Position numbers and translations under genes: made by a program
Source of the DNA: Gammaproteobacteria bacterium UBA6968
GTDB lineage: Bacteria > Pseudomonadota > Gammaproteobacteria > Pseudomonadales > Azotimanducaceae
DNA: 39,329 nucleotides
Assembly: GCA_002450255.1 (NCBI GenBank)
Contig: DJYW01000039.1
Coordinates: 1-39,329, forward strand
Reading direction: 5' to 3'
Part shown: positions 1-11,856 of the stretch, one piece after another
Layout of the letters: each line of letters starts with the position of its first letter
How positions within the stretch are numbered: position 1 is the stretch's first letter
The notes under the pieces: model-generated
What the model saw: the letters and a program-made list of their open reading frames with translations, nothing else
Database searches by the model: none
What the model was told of the DNA's origin: nothing

Positions 1-1833
1 TTATTCCACCGTGACGGATTTAGCGAGATTTCGGGGCTGATCGACATCTGTACCTTTTAAGACTGCAACGTGATACGCAAGGAGCTGCAGTGGCACCACA
101 TAAGCAATTGGGGCGATCAAGGGATCAACATCGGGTAACGATATAACCTGTGCTTCACTATCTGACGGCATCGCAACCTTTTCAGACGCAAATATAAACA
201 GTTTCCCGCCTCTGGCAGAGACCTCTTGCAGGTTAGACTGCAGTTTCTCTATCAGCTCGTCATTAGGTGCGACGGCAACCACCGGCATGTCTTCATCTAC
301 CAGTGCTAAAGGCCCGTGTTTGAGTTCACCTGCCGCATAACCTTCTGCGTGAATATAAGATATTTCTTTGAGCTTTAATGCACCTTCCAGCGCTATGGGA
401 TACATCGGTCCACGGCCCAAAAACAATGCGTGATCCTTTTCAATAAAATTCAGCGCGAGTTTTTGAATAGGGCCATCTAGGTCCAGCATACGCTCGATTG
501 CAGCCGGTAACTTTCGCAATGATTCAACAATAAAGACTTCGCTGTCACTGCTATCCGATAGATTTCGCGCAAGCAGTGCGGTCAACCAGAGCAGGTCCGT
601 TAGTTGCGCGGTGAACGCCTTAGTCGATGCAACCCCGATCTCGCTTCCGGCATTGATCAACAAAGCGATATCGCTTTCTCGCACCATGGATGATGTGGCG
701 ACGTTACAAATCGTTAAGGTTGCTCGATAGCCCAATTTCTTTGCGACCCGCAAAGCAGCCAGCGTATCCGCTGTTTCGCCAGACTGAGACAGCGTAACGA
801 ACAGAGAATCCGGCAGTACCGTACTATCACGATAGCGAAACTCGCTCGCTATCTCGACGCTACAAGGTAATTTCGCGACAGATTCGAACCAATAACGTGC
901 AACACTGGCGGCATAAAAACTAGTGCCACAGGCAACAATCGTTACCGCTTTGACTTTATTTAAGACTTCTTCTGAGTTGTGGCCAAGCGCTTGAGCCATG
1001 ACTGCGTTGGCGCTGATACGACCCTCTAGCGTGTCTTTAATGACCCGAGGTTGCTCAAATATTTCCTTCTGCATGAAATGCCGATAATTGCCCTTCGACC
1101 AATCGTCGCGCTCGAACTCGACCTTCACATCAGCTCTGACTACGGTCTCCGCCTCGACATTCCATACCGAAATATTATCCCGCTGAATTTCAACCACATC
1201 ACCTTCTTCCAAGAAAATGAAACGATCCGTTACTGCCCGTAACGCCAGTACATCTGACGCAAGATAGTTTTCGCCAATACCCTTACCGACAACCAGTGGG
1301 CAACCTAAACGGGCCGCGACAATGCGATCCGGATGCGCCGGACTCATCACCGCCAAAGCATAGGCACCAGTCAATCGCTTAATGGTGTTGCGAACGGCAT
1401 CTAGCAAGGATTGGCTTTGCTGGAGATACGATGCGATGAGGTGAGCAATCACCTCTGTGTCCGTGTCGCTCGAAAACTCGAAGCCAAGTTCAGTGAGCTC
1501 TGTGCGCAGAGCCTGGTAATTCTCAATAATGCCATTATGTACTAAGCACACGTCGGTACCGGATACATGCGGATGGGCATTGGATTCTGTGACGCCACCG
1601 TGAGTGGCCCAACGGGTGTGTGCGATTCCCTGGTAACCACGGATCGAATCCGCCAGCAGTGCTTCTTCCAGTCTCGCTACTTTGCCTACCGCTCGACAGC
1701 GCTTAAATTCGCCTGAAGAATCCTGCACCGCAACACCGGCGGAGTCATAGCCTCGATATTCTAAGCGTTTGAGGCCTTCGATCAGAATTGGTGTTACTTC
1801 TCTATCAGCAACCGCGCCAACGATTCCGCACAT
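1..1833 (-). CDS. glmS: Glutamine--fructose-6-phosphate aminotransferase (isomerizing)
   Basis: This cytoplasmic enzyme makes glucosamine-6-phosphate from fructose-6-phosphate and glutamine, the first step toward UDP-GlcNAc for peptidoglycan and LPS. The 610-residue protein begins MCGIVG, so Cys2 is the N-terminal nucleophile of the class II glutaminase domain, followed by LEYRGYDSAG near residue 25. Two SIS sugar-isomerase domains follow, with VACGTSFYA near 300 and SQSGETADT near 350. The C-terminus reads DQPRNLAKSVTVE, the usual GlmS ending. The stop codon is the first three bases of the window, so the gene is complete. The ATG has an AAGGA-like site upstream. It lies 68 bp after glmU on the same strand and probably shares its transcript. 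No glmS ribozyme or hairpin is apparent in that gap. Confidence 0.97.
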   Translation of the reverse strand: MCGIVGAVADREVTPILIEGLKRLEYRGYDSAGVAVQDSSGEFKRCRAVGKVARLEEALLADSIRGYQGIAHTRWATHGGVTESNAHPHVSGTDVCLVHNGIIENYQALRTELTELGFEFSSDTDTEVIAHLIASYLQQSQSLLDAVRNTIKRLTGAYALAVMSPAHPDRIVAARLGCPLVVGKGIGENYLASDVLALRAVTDRFIFLEEGDVVEIQRDNISVWNVEAETVVRADVKVEFERDDWSKGNYRHFMQKEIFEQPRVIKDTLEGRISANAVMAQALGHNSEEVLNKVKAVTIVACGTSFYAASVARYWFESVAKLPCSVEIASEFRYRDSTVLPDSLFVTLSQSGETADTLAALRVAKKLGYRATLTICNVATSSMVRESDIALLINAGSEIGVASTKAFTAQLTDLLWLTALLARNLSDSSDSEVFIVESLRKLPAAIERMLDLDGPIQKLALNFIEKDHALFLGRGPMYPIALEGALKLKEISYIHAEGYAAGELKHGPLALVDEDMPVVAVAPNDELIEKLQSNLQEVSARGGKLFIFASEKVAMPSDSEAQVISLPDVDPLIAPIAYVVPLQLLAYHVAVLKGTDVDQPRNLAKSVTVE

Positions 1834-1901
1834 GGTGGGTAGTCCTTCTGCTTATTCTAATATGTTGCGCAAGCGGTCGCGCAGGCACTCACCTGCTTTA
1901 G

Positions 1902-3272
1902 TTATGAATTGCGTTTGGTCGGCGGCGTCCAACCAATTATATTGCGTTGGCGCGCCCGGCCAACAGCCAGCTGCTCGTTTGGTATGGCTGTCGTTACCGT
2001 GGATCCCGCCGCTACAAAAGCGCCGTCGCCAATTTCCAACGGCGCAACGAGCGTGCTGTTTGTACCAACGAAAGCCGCGTCTCCAATGGTCGTGCGGTGC
2101 TTGTTAATACCGTCATAATTGCACGTCACCGTGCCTGCACCGATATTGGTTTCTGCGCCAATCTCCGCATCACCCAGGTACGCCAAATGACTGGCCTTGC
2201 TATTGCTGCCAAGTCGAGCTTTTTTGGTTTCAACGAAGTTCCCCACCTTTACGCCGTCTGCAAATTCGCTACCTGGGCGTATCCGTGCAAAGGGTCCAAG
2301 GTTCGCACCAGCCCCAACTATAGCGCCGTCGACCACCGTATGAGAATGAACCACCACGCCATCTGCGAGCACCGAATCTTTAATTGTGGCATAGGAGCCG
2401 ATCTGAACACCGGCGCCCAAAGTGACGTCTCCCTCAAAAATGACCCCCACATCGATAAAAACATCTTCGGATGCATCCACTTTGCCGCGTATATCTAACC
2501 TGGAAGGGTCAGCAATTGTGACGCCAGCCTGCATTAATTGCTCAGCTTGCTGACGCTGGAAGACGCGCTCAAGAGCGGCTAATTGAGATCGGTCGTTGAC
2601 CCCCGCAACTTCGTCAACGCTATCTGCGGATATGGCGCGCACTGAAGTGCCCTCGGCAACGGCCATGGCAATGAGGTCGGTAAGTAAATACTCGCCTTGC
2701 TGGTTATCAGTCGTCAATGCTTGTAACCAGGTTCCTGCGCGGGACTGCGGGATGGCCATAATGCCGGAGTTTATTTCTTGAATTTCTTTTTGCTGCTCGG
2801 TGGCGTCGCGATGTTCGACGATTTGAGTAACCGCACCCGACCCATCGCGAATGATGCGGCCAAGCTCGGCAGGGTCTTCTAAATGCGCTGTAACCAAAGC
2901 CAGGTGTCCAGCTTCGGCTGCGCTTACACACGTAACGAGAGTCTTAGGGTTGACCAGAGGGACGTCTCCATAAAGCACCAAAGTCACACCATCTTGTGGT
3001 AGCTCTGCCTGGCCCAGTTTGACGGCGTGACCGGTACCCAGTTGCTCCGCTTGGGTAACCCACTTAACACGACTTTGATCGCTGAGTGCGCCTTGCACCT
3101 CAGCTTGCTGGTGCCCAACAATAACGACACAGTGACGCGGCTGCACATGTTGTGCTGCTTCAAGTACGTGGTTAAGCATTGCCTTGCCACCAAGTTCGTG
3201 TAGCACTTTCGCTCGCTTAGAGCGCATGCGAGTGCCTTTGCCGGCGGCCAGTATGATGACGTCTGTAGACAC
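1902..3272 (-). CDS. glmU: Bifunctional GlcNAc-1-P uridyltransferase / GlcN-1-P acetyltransferase
   Basis: GlmU acetylates glucosamine-1-phosphate and then transfers UMP to give UDP-GlcNAc, the last two steps of the pathway that GlmS starts. The 456-residue length is normal. The N-terminal nucleotidyltransferase domain opens with LAAGKGTRMRS (residues 8-18). The C-terminal half, from about residue 250, is a left-handed beta-helix of hexapeptide repeats with the conserved NFVETKKARLG and GAGTVTCNYDG segments of the acetyltransferase site. Translation starts at GTG, four bases after a strong GGAGG site, which fixes the start. It lies 86 bp downstream of atpC. No terminator is visible in that gap, so read-through from the atp operon is possible. 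Confidence 0.97.
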   Translation of the reverse strand: MSTDVIILAAGKGTRMRSKRAKVLHELGGKAMLNHVLEAAQHVQPRHCVVIVGHQQAEVQGALSDQSRVKWVTQAEQLGTGHAVKLGQAELPQDGVTLVLYGDVPLVNPKTLVTCVSAAEAGHLALVTAHLEDPAELGRIIRDGSGAVTQIVEHRDATEQQKEIQEINSGIMAIPQSRAGTWLQALTTDNQQGEYLLTDLIAMAVAEGTSVRAISADSVDEVAGVNDRSQLAALERVFQRQQAEQLMQAGVTIADPSRLDIRGKVDASEDVFIDVGVIFEGDVTLGAGVQIGSYATIKDSVLADGVVVHSHTVVDGAIVGAGANLGPFARIRPGSEFADGVKVGNFVETKKARLGSNSKASHLAYLGDAEIGAETNIGAGTVTCNYDGINKHRTTIGDAAFVGTNSTLVAPLEIGDGAFVAAGSTVTTAIPNEQLAVGRARQRNIIGWTPPTKRNS

Positions 3273-3358
3273 GATTCCTCCATTGGTCAGCGCACTATTA
3301 ACGGCTGCCTTCGGTTTCTAACTCGCGCCCCGCGGTGTTCTGACGTAGCTAAAACGTT

Positions 3359-3778
3359 CTAACTCTTTCGGCGACGCAACTCTTGTAACGTGCGTTGCTG
3401 GGCGACGGCTTCTGCCAGCTGGGTAGCAAGCACCGAATAATCAAACTCAGCAGTTTGATCCCGCATTGCCGCAGCAGCCGCATCGCGCGCCTGTTGAGCC
3501 TGGGCTTCGTCAAGGTCTTCGGCACGGGCTGCACTGTCAGCGAGCACTGTGACCATACCTGGTTGGACTTCTATGTACCCACCTGAGGCATAAAAGACTT
3601 CTTCGCTGTCGTCGTCCATGTGCAACGTAATAACACCGGGTTGAATACCCGTGAGCAGCGGAGCGTGGCCAGGCGTCACGCCCAAATCGCCGAGGCTACC
3701 GCGAGCCGTCAACTGCTTAACGATACCGGAAAACAACGCTTTTTCCGCGCTAACGATTTCACATAGCATTGTAGACAT
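3359..3778 (-). CDS. atpC: F1Fo ATP synthase epsilon subunit
   Basis: Epsilon is part of the F1 central stalk. It couples rotation to catalysis and inhibits ATP hydrolysis. The protein is 139 residues, normal for the family. An N-terminal beta-sandwich contains LGVTPGHAPLLTGIQPG (about 33-49) and a Gly-rich beta strand YASGGYIEVQPG. The C-terminal part, residues 85-139, is the Ala/Gln-rich helical hairpin. A GGAGA ribosome site sits before the ATG. It is the last gene of the atp operon, 56 bp after atpD. Confidence 0.96.
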   Translation of the reverse strand: MSTMLCEIVSAEKALFSGIVKQLTARGSLGDLGVTPGHAPLLTGIQPGVITLHMDDDSEEVFYASGGYIEVQPGMVTVLADSAARAEDLDEAQAQQARDAAAAAMRDQTAEFDYSVLATQLAEAVAQQRTLQELRRRKS

Positions 3779-3834
3779 GGACGTTATCTCCTTCCGTCAT
3801 CAGCACTGCACATCGGCAAATACAAGCTCACCAA

Positions 3835-5275
<1,441 letters not shown>

Positions 5276-5292
5276 TGTTTCGACACGGTGTC

Positions 5293-6153
5293 TTAGACGG
5301 CTGCAGCGCCGCCGACTATCTCTGCAATTTCCTGGGTAATCGCTGCCTGACGAGCGTTGTTATAGATCAGCTGTAATTCGTCTATCAGCTTTTCTGCATT
5401 TTCGGTGGCGTTCTTCATTGCCACCATTTTCGCGGCCTGTTCGCATGCGCCGTTCTCGATCACCGCCTGATAGACCTGCGACTCGATAAAGCGAGCAATC
5501 AATCCTTCGATCAGTTCTTCGGCATCCGGTTCGTAAAGATAGTCCCAACGATGTTGATAAGCCTTATCTTCAGCCGGAGCCAGCGGCAACACCTGACGCA
5601 CCACCGGTGTTTGCGTCATCGTGTTTTCAAATTCGTTGCTCGCCAAAAACAAGCGATCAACCTCTTCATTTTCGTAAGCATCCAGCATGACTCGCACACC
5701 GCCAACAAGGTCGGCGACCGTAGGGTTCTCACCGACGTCATTCATGACAGCCTGTATATCAGCGCCAACGGAGCGAAAAAACGGAGCCGACTTATTACCG
5801 ATCAATCCCAGCTTCACGGCCACGCCCTGATTTTCCCATGCGGCGAGTTCACGAACTACTTTGCGGAACAAATTGACGTTGAGACCACCGCACAAACCCC
5901 GGTCCGTGCCAACAATGATATATCCAACGCTTTTGATCGGGCGTTCATTCATGTACGCGTGACTGTACTCTGAATTAGCGTTCGCCAAATGGCTAATTAC
6001 GCCGCGAGTCTTTTCGCTATAAGCCTTACCACGTTGCATGCGATCTTGGGTACGGCGCATTTTACTGGCCGCAACCATTTGCATCGCGCTGGTGATCTTC
6101 TGCGTGTTCTGCACGCTGCCGATCTTTTTCTTTATTTCCTTACCGACGGCCAT
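5293..6153 (-). CDS. atpG: F1Fo ATP synthase gamma subunit
   Basis: Gamma is the rotating shaft of F1 inside the alpha3beta3 ring. The 286-residue protein starts [20 protein letters not shown], with the family N-terminal helix [16 protein letters not shown]. It has the central [13 protein letters not shown] segment near residue 80 and ends in the C-terminal helix [20 protein letters not shown] with [15 protein letters not shown]. Length is normal. It lies 17 bp after atpA with a GGAGC-type ribosome site. Confidence 0.97.
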   Translation of the reverse strand: MAVGKEIKKKIGSVQNTQKITSAMQMVAASKMRRTQDRMQRGKAYSEKTRGVISHLANANSEYSHAYMNERPIKSVGYIIVGTDRGLCGGLNVNLFRKVVRELAAWENQGVAVKLGLIGNKSAPFFRSVGADIQAVMNDVGENPTVADLVGGVRVMLDAYENEEVDRLFLASNEFENTMTQTPVVRQVLPLAPAEDKAYQHRWDYLYEPDAEELIEGLIARFIESQVYQAVIENGACEQAAKMVAMKNATENAEKLIDELQLIYNNARQAAITQEIAEIVGGAAAV

Positions 6154-6170
6154 CGCCCTGTGCTCCCGGT

Positions 6171-7715
6171 TTAGTAGGTTTGGGTGGCTTTAAACGTCTC
6201 GATTGCCGACTTGAGCTGGGCAACCACGTCATCGCCATAGCGACCGCTGTCGTTAATATCGTCCATAAACGCGCCGTGCTCTGCTTTCATGTAGCTAAGT
6301 AAGGCTTGCTCAAAAGCAGCCACTTTTTCCACCGGGACATCTTCGAGATAGCCTTCATTCGCGGCAAACAATACGGTTCCCATATCAGCTACAGACATCG
6401 GCGCATACTGCTTTTGCTTCATCAATTCTGTGACGCGTTGGCCATGCTCCAGCTGACGTCGCGTGGCGTCGTCGAGATCTGAAGCAAACTGAGAAAACGC
6501 AGCCAGCTCACGATACTGTGCCAACGCCAACTTAATGCCACCGGAAATCTTTTTCATGAATGGACGCTGTGCGGAGCCGCCTACACGAGACACCGATATG
6601 CCCGGGCTCATAGCGGGACGCAATCCGGAATTGAAGTTGTCCGTTTCCAAAAAGATCTGCCCGTCAGTGATAGAGATCACGTTAGTCGGTACAAACGCGG
6701 ACACGTCCCCTGCCTGGGTTTCAATAATCGGCAGCGCGGTTAACGAACCCGTTTGGCCTTTAACAGCACCATTGGTGTGCTGTTCTACATAATCGGCATT
6801 GACCCGCGCCGCTCGCTCTAGCAAACGAGAATGTAAGTAGAAAACATCCCCAGGATACGCTTCACGACCCGGCGGGCGGCGCAGCAAAAGGGATATCTGG
6901 CGATAGGCCCAAGCCTGTTTGGTCAGATCATCGTAAATGATTAAAGCGTCTTCACCGTTGTCGCGGAAATATTCGCCCATCGCACAACCGGAATAGGCCG
7001 ATATGAACTGCATCGGTGCAGGATCTGCAGCACCTGCAGCCACAACCGTCGTGTATTCCATTGCGCCGTATTCTTCAAGGGTGCGAACAATGTTAGCGAT
7101 GGTCGACATTTTTTGACCAATCGCTACATAAATACACTTAATGCCACTGCGCTTCTGATTAATGATCGCGTCTAACGCAATCGCTGTTTTACCGATCTGT
7201 CGGTCGCCGATTATCAGCTCTCTCTGACCACGACCAATCGGCACCATGGCATCGATACACTTGAGACCGATTTGCACGGGTTGGTCGACTGATTGACGCG
7301 CAATAACGCCAGGTGCAACTTTTTCGATAGGCGAGGTTTGAGTGGCTTCAATCGGGCCTTTACCGTCAATTGGGTTGCCCAGCGCGTCAACCACACGCCC
7401 CAACAGCTGTGGCCCGACGGGAACCTCCAAAATGCGCTTGGTGCATCGCGCGGTCATTCCTTCGGTAAGGCCTTCATAATCACCAAGGACAACCACCCCA
7501 ACCGAATCCCGCTCCAGGTTCAACGCCATGCCATAAAGCCCGCCGTCGAATTCGATCATCTCACCATATTGTGCATCGGCCAGTCCGTGAATGCGGACGA
7601 TGCCGTCTGATACGCTGACTATCGTACCTTCATTTTGCGCCTCAGCCTTAACGTCTAGGCCTTCGATACGACTCTTAATGATGTCGCTAATTTCAGACGG
7701 ATTTAGTTGCTGCAT
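6171..7715 (-). CDS. atpA: F1Fo ATP synthase alpha subunit
   Basis: Alpha is the non-catalytic nucleotide-binding subunit of F1 that alternates with beta. The 514-residue protein has the P-loop GDRQIGKT at residues 170-177, [34 protein letters not shown] in the Walker B/arginine region (only the family match is claimed here) and the [13 protein letters not shown] segment near 370. Length and ends match the family. An AGGAAAG site precedes the ATG. It is in the middle of the atp operon, with an 85 bp spacer to atpH upstream. Confidence 0.98.
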   Translation of the reverse strand: MQQLNPSEISDIIKSRIEGLDVKAEAQNEGTIVSVSDGIVRIHGLADAQYGEMIEFDGGLYGMALNLERDSVGVVVLGDYEGLTEGMTARCTKRILEVPVGPQLLGRVVDALGNPIDGKGPIEATQTSPIEKVAPGVIARQSVDQPVQIGLKCIDAMVPIGRGQRELIIGDRQIGKTAIALDAIINQKRSGIKCIYVAIGQKMSTIANIVRTLEEYGAMEYTTVVAAGAADPAPMQFISAYSGCAMGEYFRDNGEDALIIYDDLTKQAWAYRQISLLLRRPPGREAYPGDVFYLHSRLLERAARVNADYVEQHTNGAVKGQTGSLTALPIIETQAGDVSAFVPTNVISITDGQIFLETDNFNSGLRPAMSPGISVSRVGGSAQRPFMKKISGGIKLALAQYRELAAFSQFASDLDDATRRQLEHGQRVTELMKQKQYAPMSVADMGTVLFAANEGYLEDVPVEKVAAFEQALLSYMKAEHGAFMDDINDSGRYGDDVVAQLKSAIETFKATQTY

Positions 7716-7800
7716 GGTGCTTTCCTATTGATCCTTCGAATACTTTGTTTACGTTTCTATACTTCTCGATGTCGGTCTTTACGCTGCTCTGACTCGTTAT

Positions 7801-8340
7801 CTAAACCGCTATTAGCTTATCGACGAGTTTAGTTAAACGCCCCTTTAGGGAACCGTCTATTACCACATCACCCGCGCGGATGATTGCACCACCGACTAAC
7901 GAACTATCGACCACCGACTGCATGATGATTTCTTTATTAAGTCTCTTTTTTAAACTTGCTGTCAGTTTTTCAGATTGATCGTTGCTGAGCGGGAAAGCCG
8001 AGGTGATGGTGACATCAACGCTCATCTCTTCGTCTGCCAACAACTGTTCAAATTGGGCGCGGATTTCGCCAAGCAGAGGTAAACGGTCATTTTCCGCGAG
8101 CGCCTGCAAAAACTTTTTCCCTTGATCGTTTAGCTCGCTGCCACAGAGCTCGGCAAGGCGGTAGGCTTTGGTTGCAGCAGGGAAGTCGGGGCTTTCCAGC
8201 AATGCATGGACTTGCCCGTGTGCGATTGCGAGGTTCAGCGTAGTCAGCATGTTCGACCACGTTTGCAGCTCATTATTCTGTTTTGCCAGATCAAAGGTCG
8301 CGCGAGCGTAGGGTCTGGCTAAAGTTGCAATTTCCGCCAT
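7801..8340 (-). CDS. atpH: F1Fo ATP synthase delta subunit
   Basis: Delta joins the peripheral stalk (b subunits) to the top of the F1 head. The 179-residue protein begins MAEIATLARPYARATFDLA, the standard delta N-terminus, and ends with the family pattern DSSLVGGAIIRAGDVVIDGSLKGRL, where the beta strands and Gly-rich turns are conserved. The start codon is only 3 bp from the atpF stop, so the two are probably translationally coupled. Confidence 0.96.
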   Translation of the reverse strand: MAEIATLARPYARATFDLAKQNNELQTWSNMLTTLNLAIAHGQVHALLESPDFPAATKAYRLAELCGSELNDQGKKFLQALAENDRLPLLGEIRAQFEQLLADEEMSVDVTITSAFPLSNDQSEKLTASLKKRLNKEIIMQSVVDSSLVGGAIIRAGDVVIDGSLKGRLTKLVDKLIAV

Positions 8341-8343
8341 GAC

Positions 8344-8814
8344 TTATAGCTCGGCCGCCAGCTTATCGAGCATTTCGCTGTGCTTTGACGCGTCAACGCT
8401 GTCTTGCAAAACGCGCTCGGCTCCGGTTATCACCAGCCCAGCAACCTGGCCACGGAGGTTTTCTTTCGCGCGATTCACTTCCTGGCCGATCTCGGCTCTA
8501 GCCGCCTCAAGCAAACGCTCGCCTTCCGACTTAGCATCAGCTTTGGCTTCCTCAACCATTTGCGAAGCGCGCTGCCGCGCCGCATCCACGATTTTCGCCG
8601 CCTCTTCCCTCGCTTTTGCCAGCTCTACTTCGGCGTGATTTGCCGCGTCAGCCAACTTTGCATCTGCCTCTTCTGACGCTTGCAGACCCGCAGCGATGGC
8701 TTCCTGACGCTCGCGCATCGCAGAGGTAACCAACGGCCATACAAATTTCCAGCAGCACCCAACGAAAAAGGCGAACGTTGCGGTTTGCCCCAAGAGGGTT
8801 AAGTTCATATTCAT
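8344..8814 (-). CDS. atpF: F1Fo ATP synthase b subunit
   Basis: Subunit b forms the dimeric peripheral stalk. The 156-residue protein has one N-terminal membrane helix (about 5-28, from [10 protein letters not shown] to KFVWPLV) and then a long charged coiled-coil rich in Ala, Glu, Lys and Arg. It ends with [16 protein letters not shown] as in other gammaproteobacteria. An AGGAAC site lies 7 bases before the first ATG. A second in-frame ATG two codons later would give the more familiar MNLTLLGQ start, so the start is uncertain by two codons. Confidence 0.96.
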   Translation of the reverse strand: MNMNLTLLGQTATFAFFVGCCWKFVWPLVTSAMRERQEAIAAGLQASEEADAKLADAANHAEVELAKAREEAAKIVDAARQRASQMVEEAKADAKSEGERLLEAARAEIGQEVNRAKENLRGQVAGLVITGAERVLQDSVDASKHSEMLDKLAAEL

Positions 8815-9074
8815 AGTTTGTTCCTACTTCTGCACTGAGTTGGATTCGTTTGATCTAGCTCAACTATGTCGGGTCAGCATATCGCGTTCGCAAAGCCACG
8901 TTGTCGCGGGTTAGCTGTATCCGAAGTAGATTCGCCTCGGATTACCTATGGCAGTCCAATTAAAAGCGGTCCACCAAACATCTGTCCATTCAACATCTGG
9001 TTACTCTGCTGATTTATCTATCCCGCACGGGCAGCCCATGCAGCAGCAGCCATCTAGCCAGATACAACCAGGCG
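8815..9074 (-). other. Unusually long atpE-atpF spacer with imperfect stem-loop
   Basis: The 260 bp between atpE and atpF is much longer than the other gaps in this operon (3-85 bp apart from the atpI-atpB gap of 180 bp). No ORF with coding character or ribosome site was seen. Near 8919-8942 ATCCGAAG can pair with CCTCGGAT (8 bp with one G-U pair, 8-nt loop). It might set the high ratio of subunit c to b or be an mRNA processing site. That is inference. Confidence 0.4.
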
Positions 9075-9317
<243 letters not shown>

Positions 9318-9371
9318 CTATTTGAGTTTTAAATTCGCGGCTATCGCCACATCAACGGTTAGTGCTGATTA

Positions 9372-10247
<876 letters not shown>

Positions 10248-10394
10248 TTACCGCTCTTTAATCTATCTGTAGCGCAACAGCTACCTTCGTATCACGCAAC
10301 GATTACGTACCGGTTGCTTCAACGCGAAGCCTCGTGCTTTGCCTTCGCAGCTAATAGGATTCTCGGTCCTTTGACGCTCTTTGCTCAACGCTCT

Positions 10395-10748
10395 TTATTG
10401 TCGCGGTGCTACGCCTTTTAAAGCCAGCAAAAAACTCGTTTGGACGCACGCGAGCGTCACAAAAAAACCTGCCGGCTGGAGCTTAAATTTCATCGCGACA
10501 CCGATCGCAACCAATGTCATCACCGATCTTGAAACGTTAATCGCTATGACTTTGCCCGCGCCGAAAGTGTTGTGCATGCGCCAGAAACAAAAAGCGCTCG
10601 GCAAAAAGATCGCCATCCATGCCGCAAACGCGGCAACGACCTGCAAGCTAAGCGGTGTTGCCTGACCTATCCCTTGCCATAAATCCCAGCCGAACCAGAC
10701 ACAACATAGTAAAGAGCCAATTTGCGATTGCCGCTTAAGAGCTAGCAC
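10395..10748 (-). CDS. atpI: ATP synthase protein I
   Basis: AtpI is a small membrane protein thought to help assemble the c ring. It is the first gene of the operon and is not part of the finished enzyme. The 117-residue protein has about four hydrophobic segments. Family features include AMFLPSAFCFWRM-like residues after helix 2 (here MAIFLPSAFCFWRM) and the Gly-Lys turn before helix 3 (GAGKVIAINVSRSV). The start is GTG with a weak ribosome site. Identification rests on position before atpB and the four-helix pattern. AtpI sequences are poorly conserved. Confidence 0.88.
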   Translation of the reverse strand: MLALKRQSQIGSLLCCVWFGWDLWQGIGQATPLSLQVVAAFAAWMAIFLPSAFCFWRMHNTFGAGKVIAINVSRSVMTLVAIGVAMKFKLQPAGFFVTLACVQTSFLLALKGVAPRQ

Positions 10749-10785
10749 TTGCTTGTGGATTCAGCGGCAGCCGAAAAGCGGCGCT

Positions 10786-10814
10786 ATTATAGGGACGGTG
10801 GCCGCACCATTCAA
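10786..10814 (-). promoter_or_regulatory. Probable sigma70 promoter of the atp operon
   Basis: On the minus strand TTGAAT (10814-10809) and TATAAT (10791-10786) are separated by 17 bp. The -10 is a perfect consensus and the -35 matches four of six bases. The predicted start lies about 30 bases before the atpI GTG, in the 101 bp gap after parB. It would let the atp genes be transcribed independently of parAB. Confidence 0.65.
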
Positions 10815-10849
10815 TTGCCATACCTTAAATAACCGCAATCTAATCCGCC

Positions 10850-11803
10850 TTATTCACTTATGTCGAAATGCTGCAGTATACCTTCGAGCTCTTCAACGGA
10901 GCCATATTTAACCGAGACTTCTCCAGCTCCGCTTGATTTGTGTTTTATTTTCACGAGAGCGCCTAGCCGGTCCATAAGCTGTCGCTCCAGAATTCGAATG
11001 TCAGCATCGGGTTCAACGACGGCCGGTTTACCGCCAGCCGCTGCCGCCAGCCGTTTCCTGACCAATGCTTCGGTATCGCGAACCGATAGGTGACGCTCAG
11101 CAACGAACTGTGCAATTTGATCTTGTAGGCCTCCACTTAAGCCCAATAACGCTCGGCCATGGCCCATTTCAAGGGCCCCAGTCCGAAGCAATTCCTGAGC
11201 AACAAACCCTAAACTCATTAATCGCAGGCTATTCGCAACCGATGCACGAGACTTACCAACCGCATCTGCCAGCTCTTGTTGGGTCAGGCCAAATTCATCG
11301 CGCAAACGCGCTAACCCTGCAGATTCTTCCAGCGCACTCAGGTCCTCACGCTGGATGTTCTCGATGAGCGCCAATGCTGACGCTTCACGATCGCTAAAAG
11401 GCCGCACCAATGCCGCGATTTGTGTCAATCCCGCTCGTTGCGTAGCACGCCACCGGCGTTCTCCGGCTATCAGTTCGTAGCCACCGTCGGCGCGCTGCCG
11501 AACAACGATTGGCTGCAATAGCCCGCTCTGCCGGATGGATGCCGCTAACTCGTCTAATGCCGCTTCATCGAAGACTTGACGCGGCTGATATTGACTAGGT
11601 TGGATCGCCTCGACCGCCAATGAGTATATCTGTTCGCCAACCGCCGCAGAGGGGGCTAGGACGGCTGAACTCCCTGAAGGTATGTTTTCTGCCGGTGACT
11701 GTGAGGCAGGTTGGTCCGGTATAGCCGCAGGTACTGCCTCCGGTAACGCATCGCGTTTGGATAACAGCGCGTCGAGTCCTTTTCCTAAGCGTTTTTTACT
11801 CAT
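10850..11803 (-). CDS. parB: Chromosome-partitioning protein ParB
   Basis: ParB is the CTP-dependent DNA clamp that loads at parS sites and spreads to build the segregation complex near the origin. The 317-residue protein begins MSKKRLGKGLDALLSK and then has a Pro/Ala/Ser-rich linker. The CTP-binding domain contains QPRQVFDEAALDELAASI, GERRWRA and ENIQREDLSALEE (about residues 78-175). A helix-turn-helix region, LTQQELADAVGKSRASVANSLRL, follows near 180. The C-terminal dimer domain ends LEGILQHF. It lies 53 bp after parA. Two matching parS sites are found inside recF. Confidence 0.97.
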   Translation of the reverse strand: MSKKRLGKGLDALLSKRDALPEAVPAAIPDQPASQSPAENIPSGSSAVLAPSAAVGEQIYSLAVEAIQPSQYQPRQVFDEAALDELAASIRQSGLLQPIVVRQRADGGYELIAGERRWRATQRAGLTQIAALVRPFSDREASALALIENIQREDLSALEESAGLARLRDEFGLTQQELADAVGKSRASVANSLRLMSLGFVAQELLRTGALEMGHGRALLGLSGGLQDQIAQFVAERHLSVRDTEALVRKRLAAAAGGKPAVVEPDADIRILERQLMDRLGALVKIKHKSSGAGEVSVKYGSVEELEGILQHFDISE

Positions 11804-11856
11804 GATTCAATTCTGACAGGACCGTTGGTTGAACAGCCTTAACAACATCCTTTGTT

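Noticed and set aside
1947..2498. 183-codon plus-strand open frame
   Set aside because: It lies wholly antisense to glmU, whose hexapeptide repeats and catalytic motifs are certain.
3273..3358. Possible terminator between atpC and glmU
   Set aside because: The GC-rich stretch does not form a clean stem and no T-run follows in the minus-strand direction.
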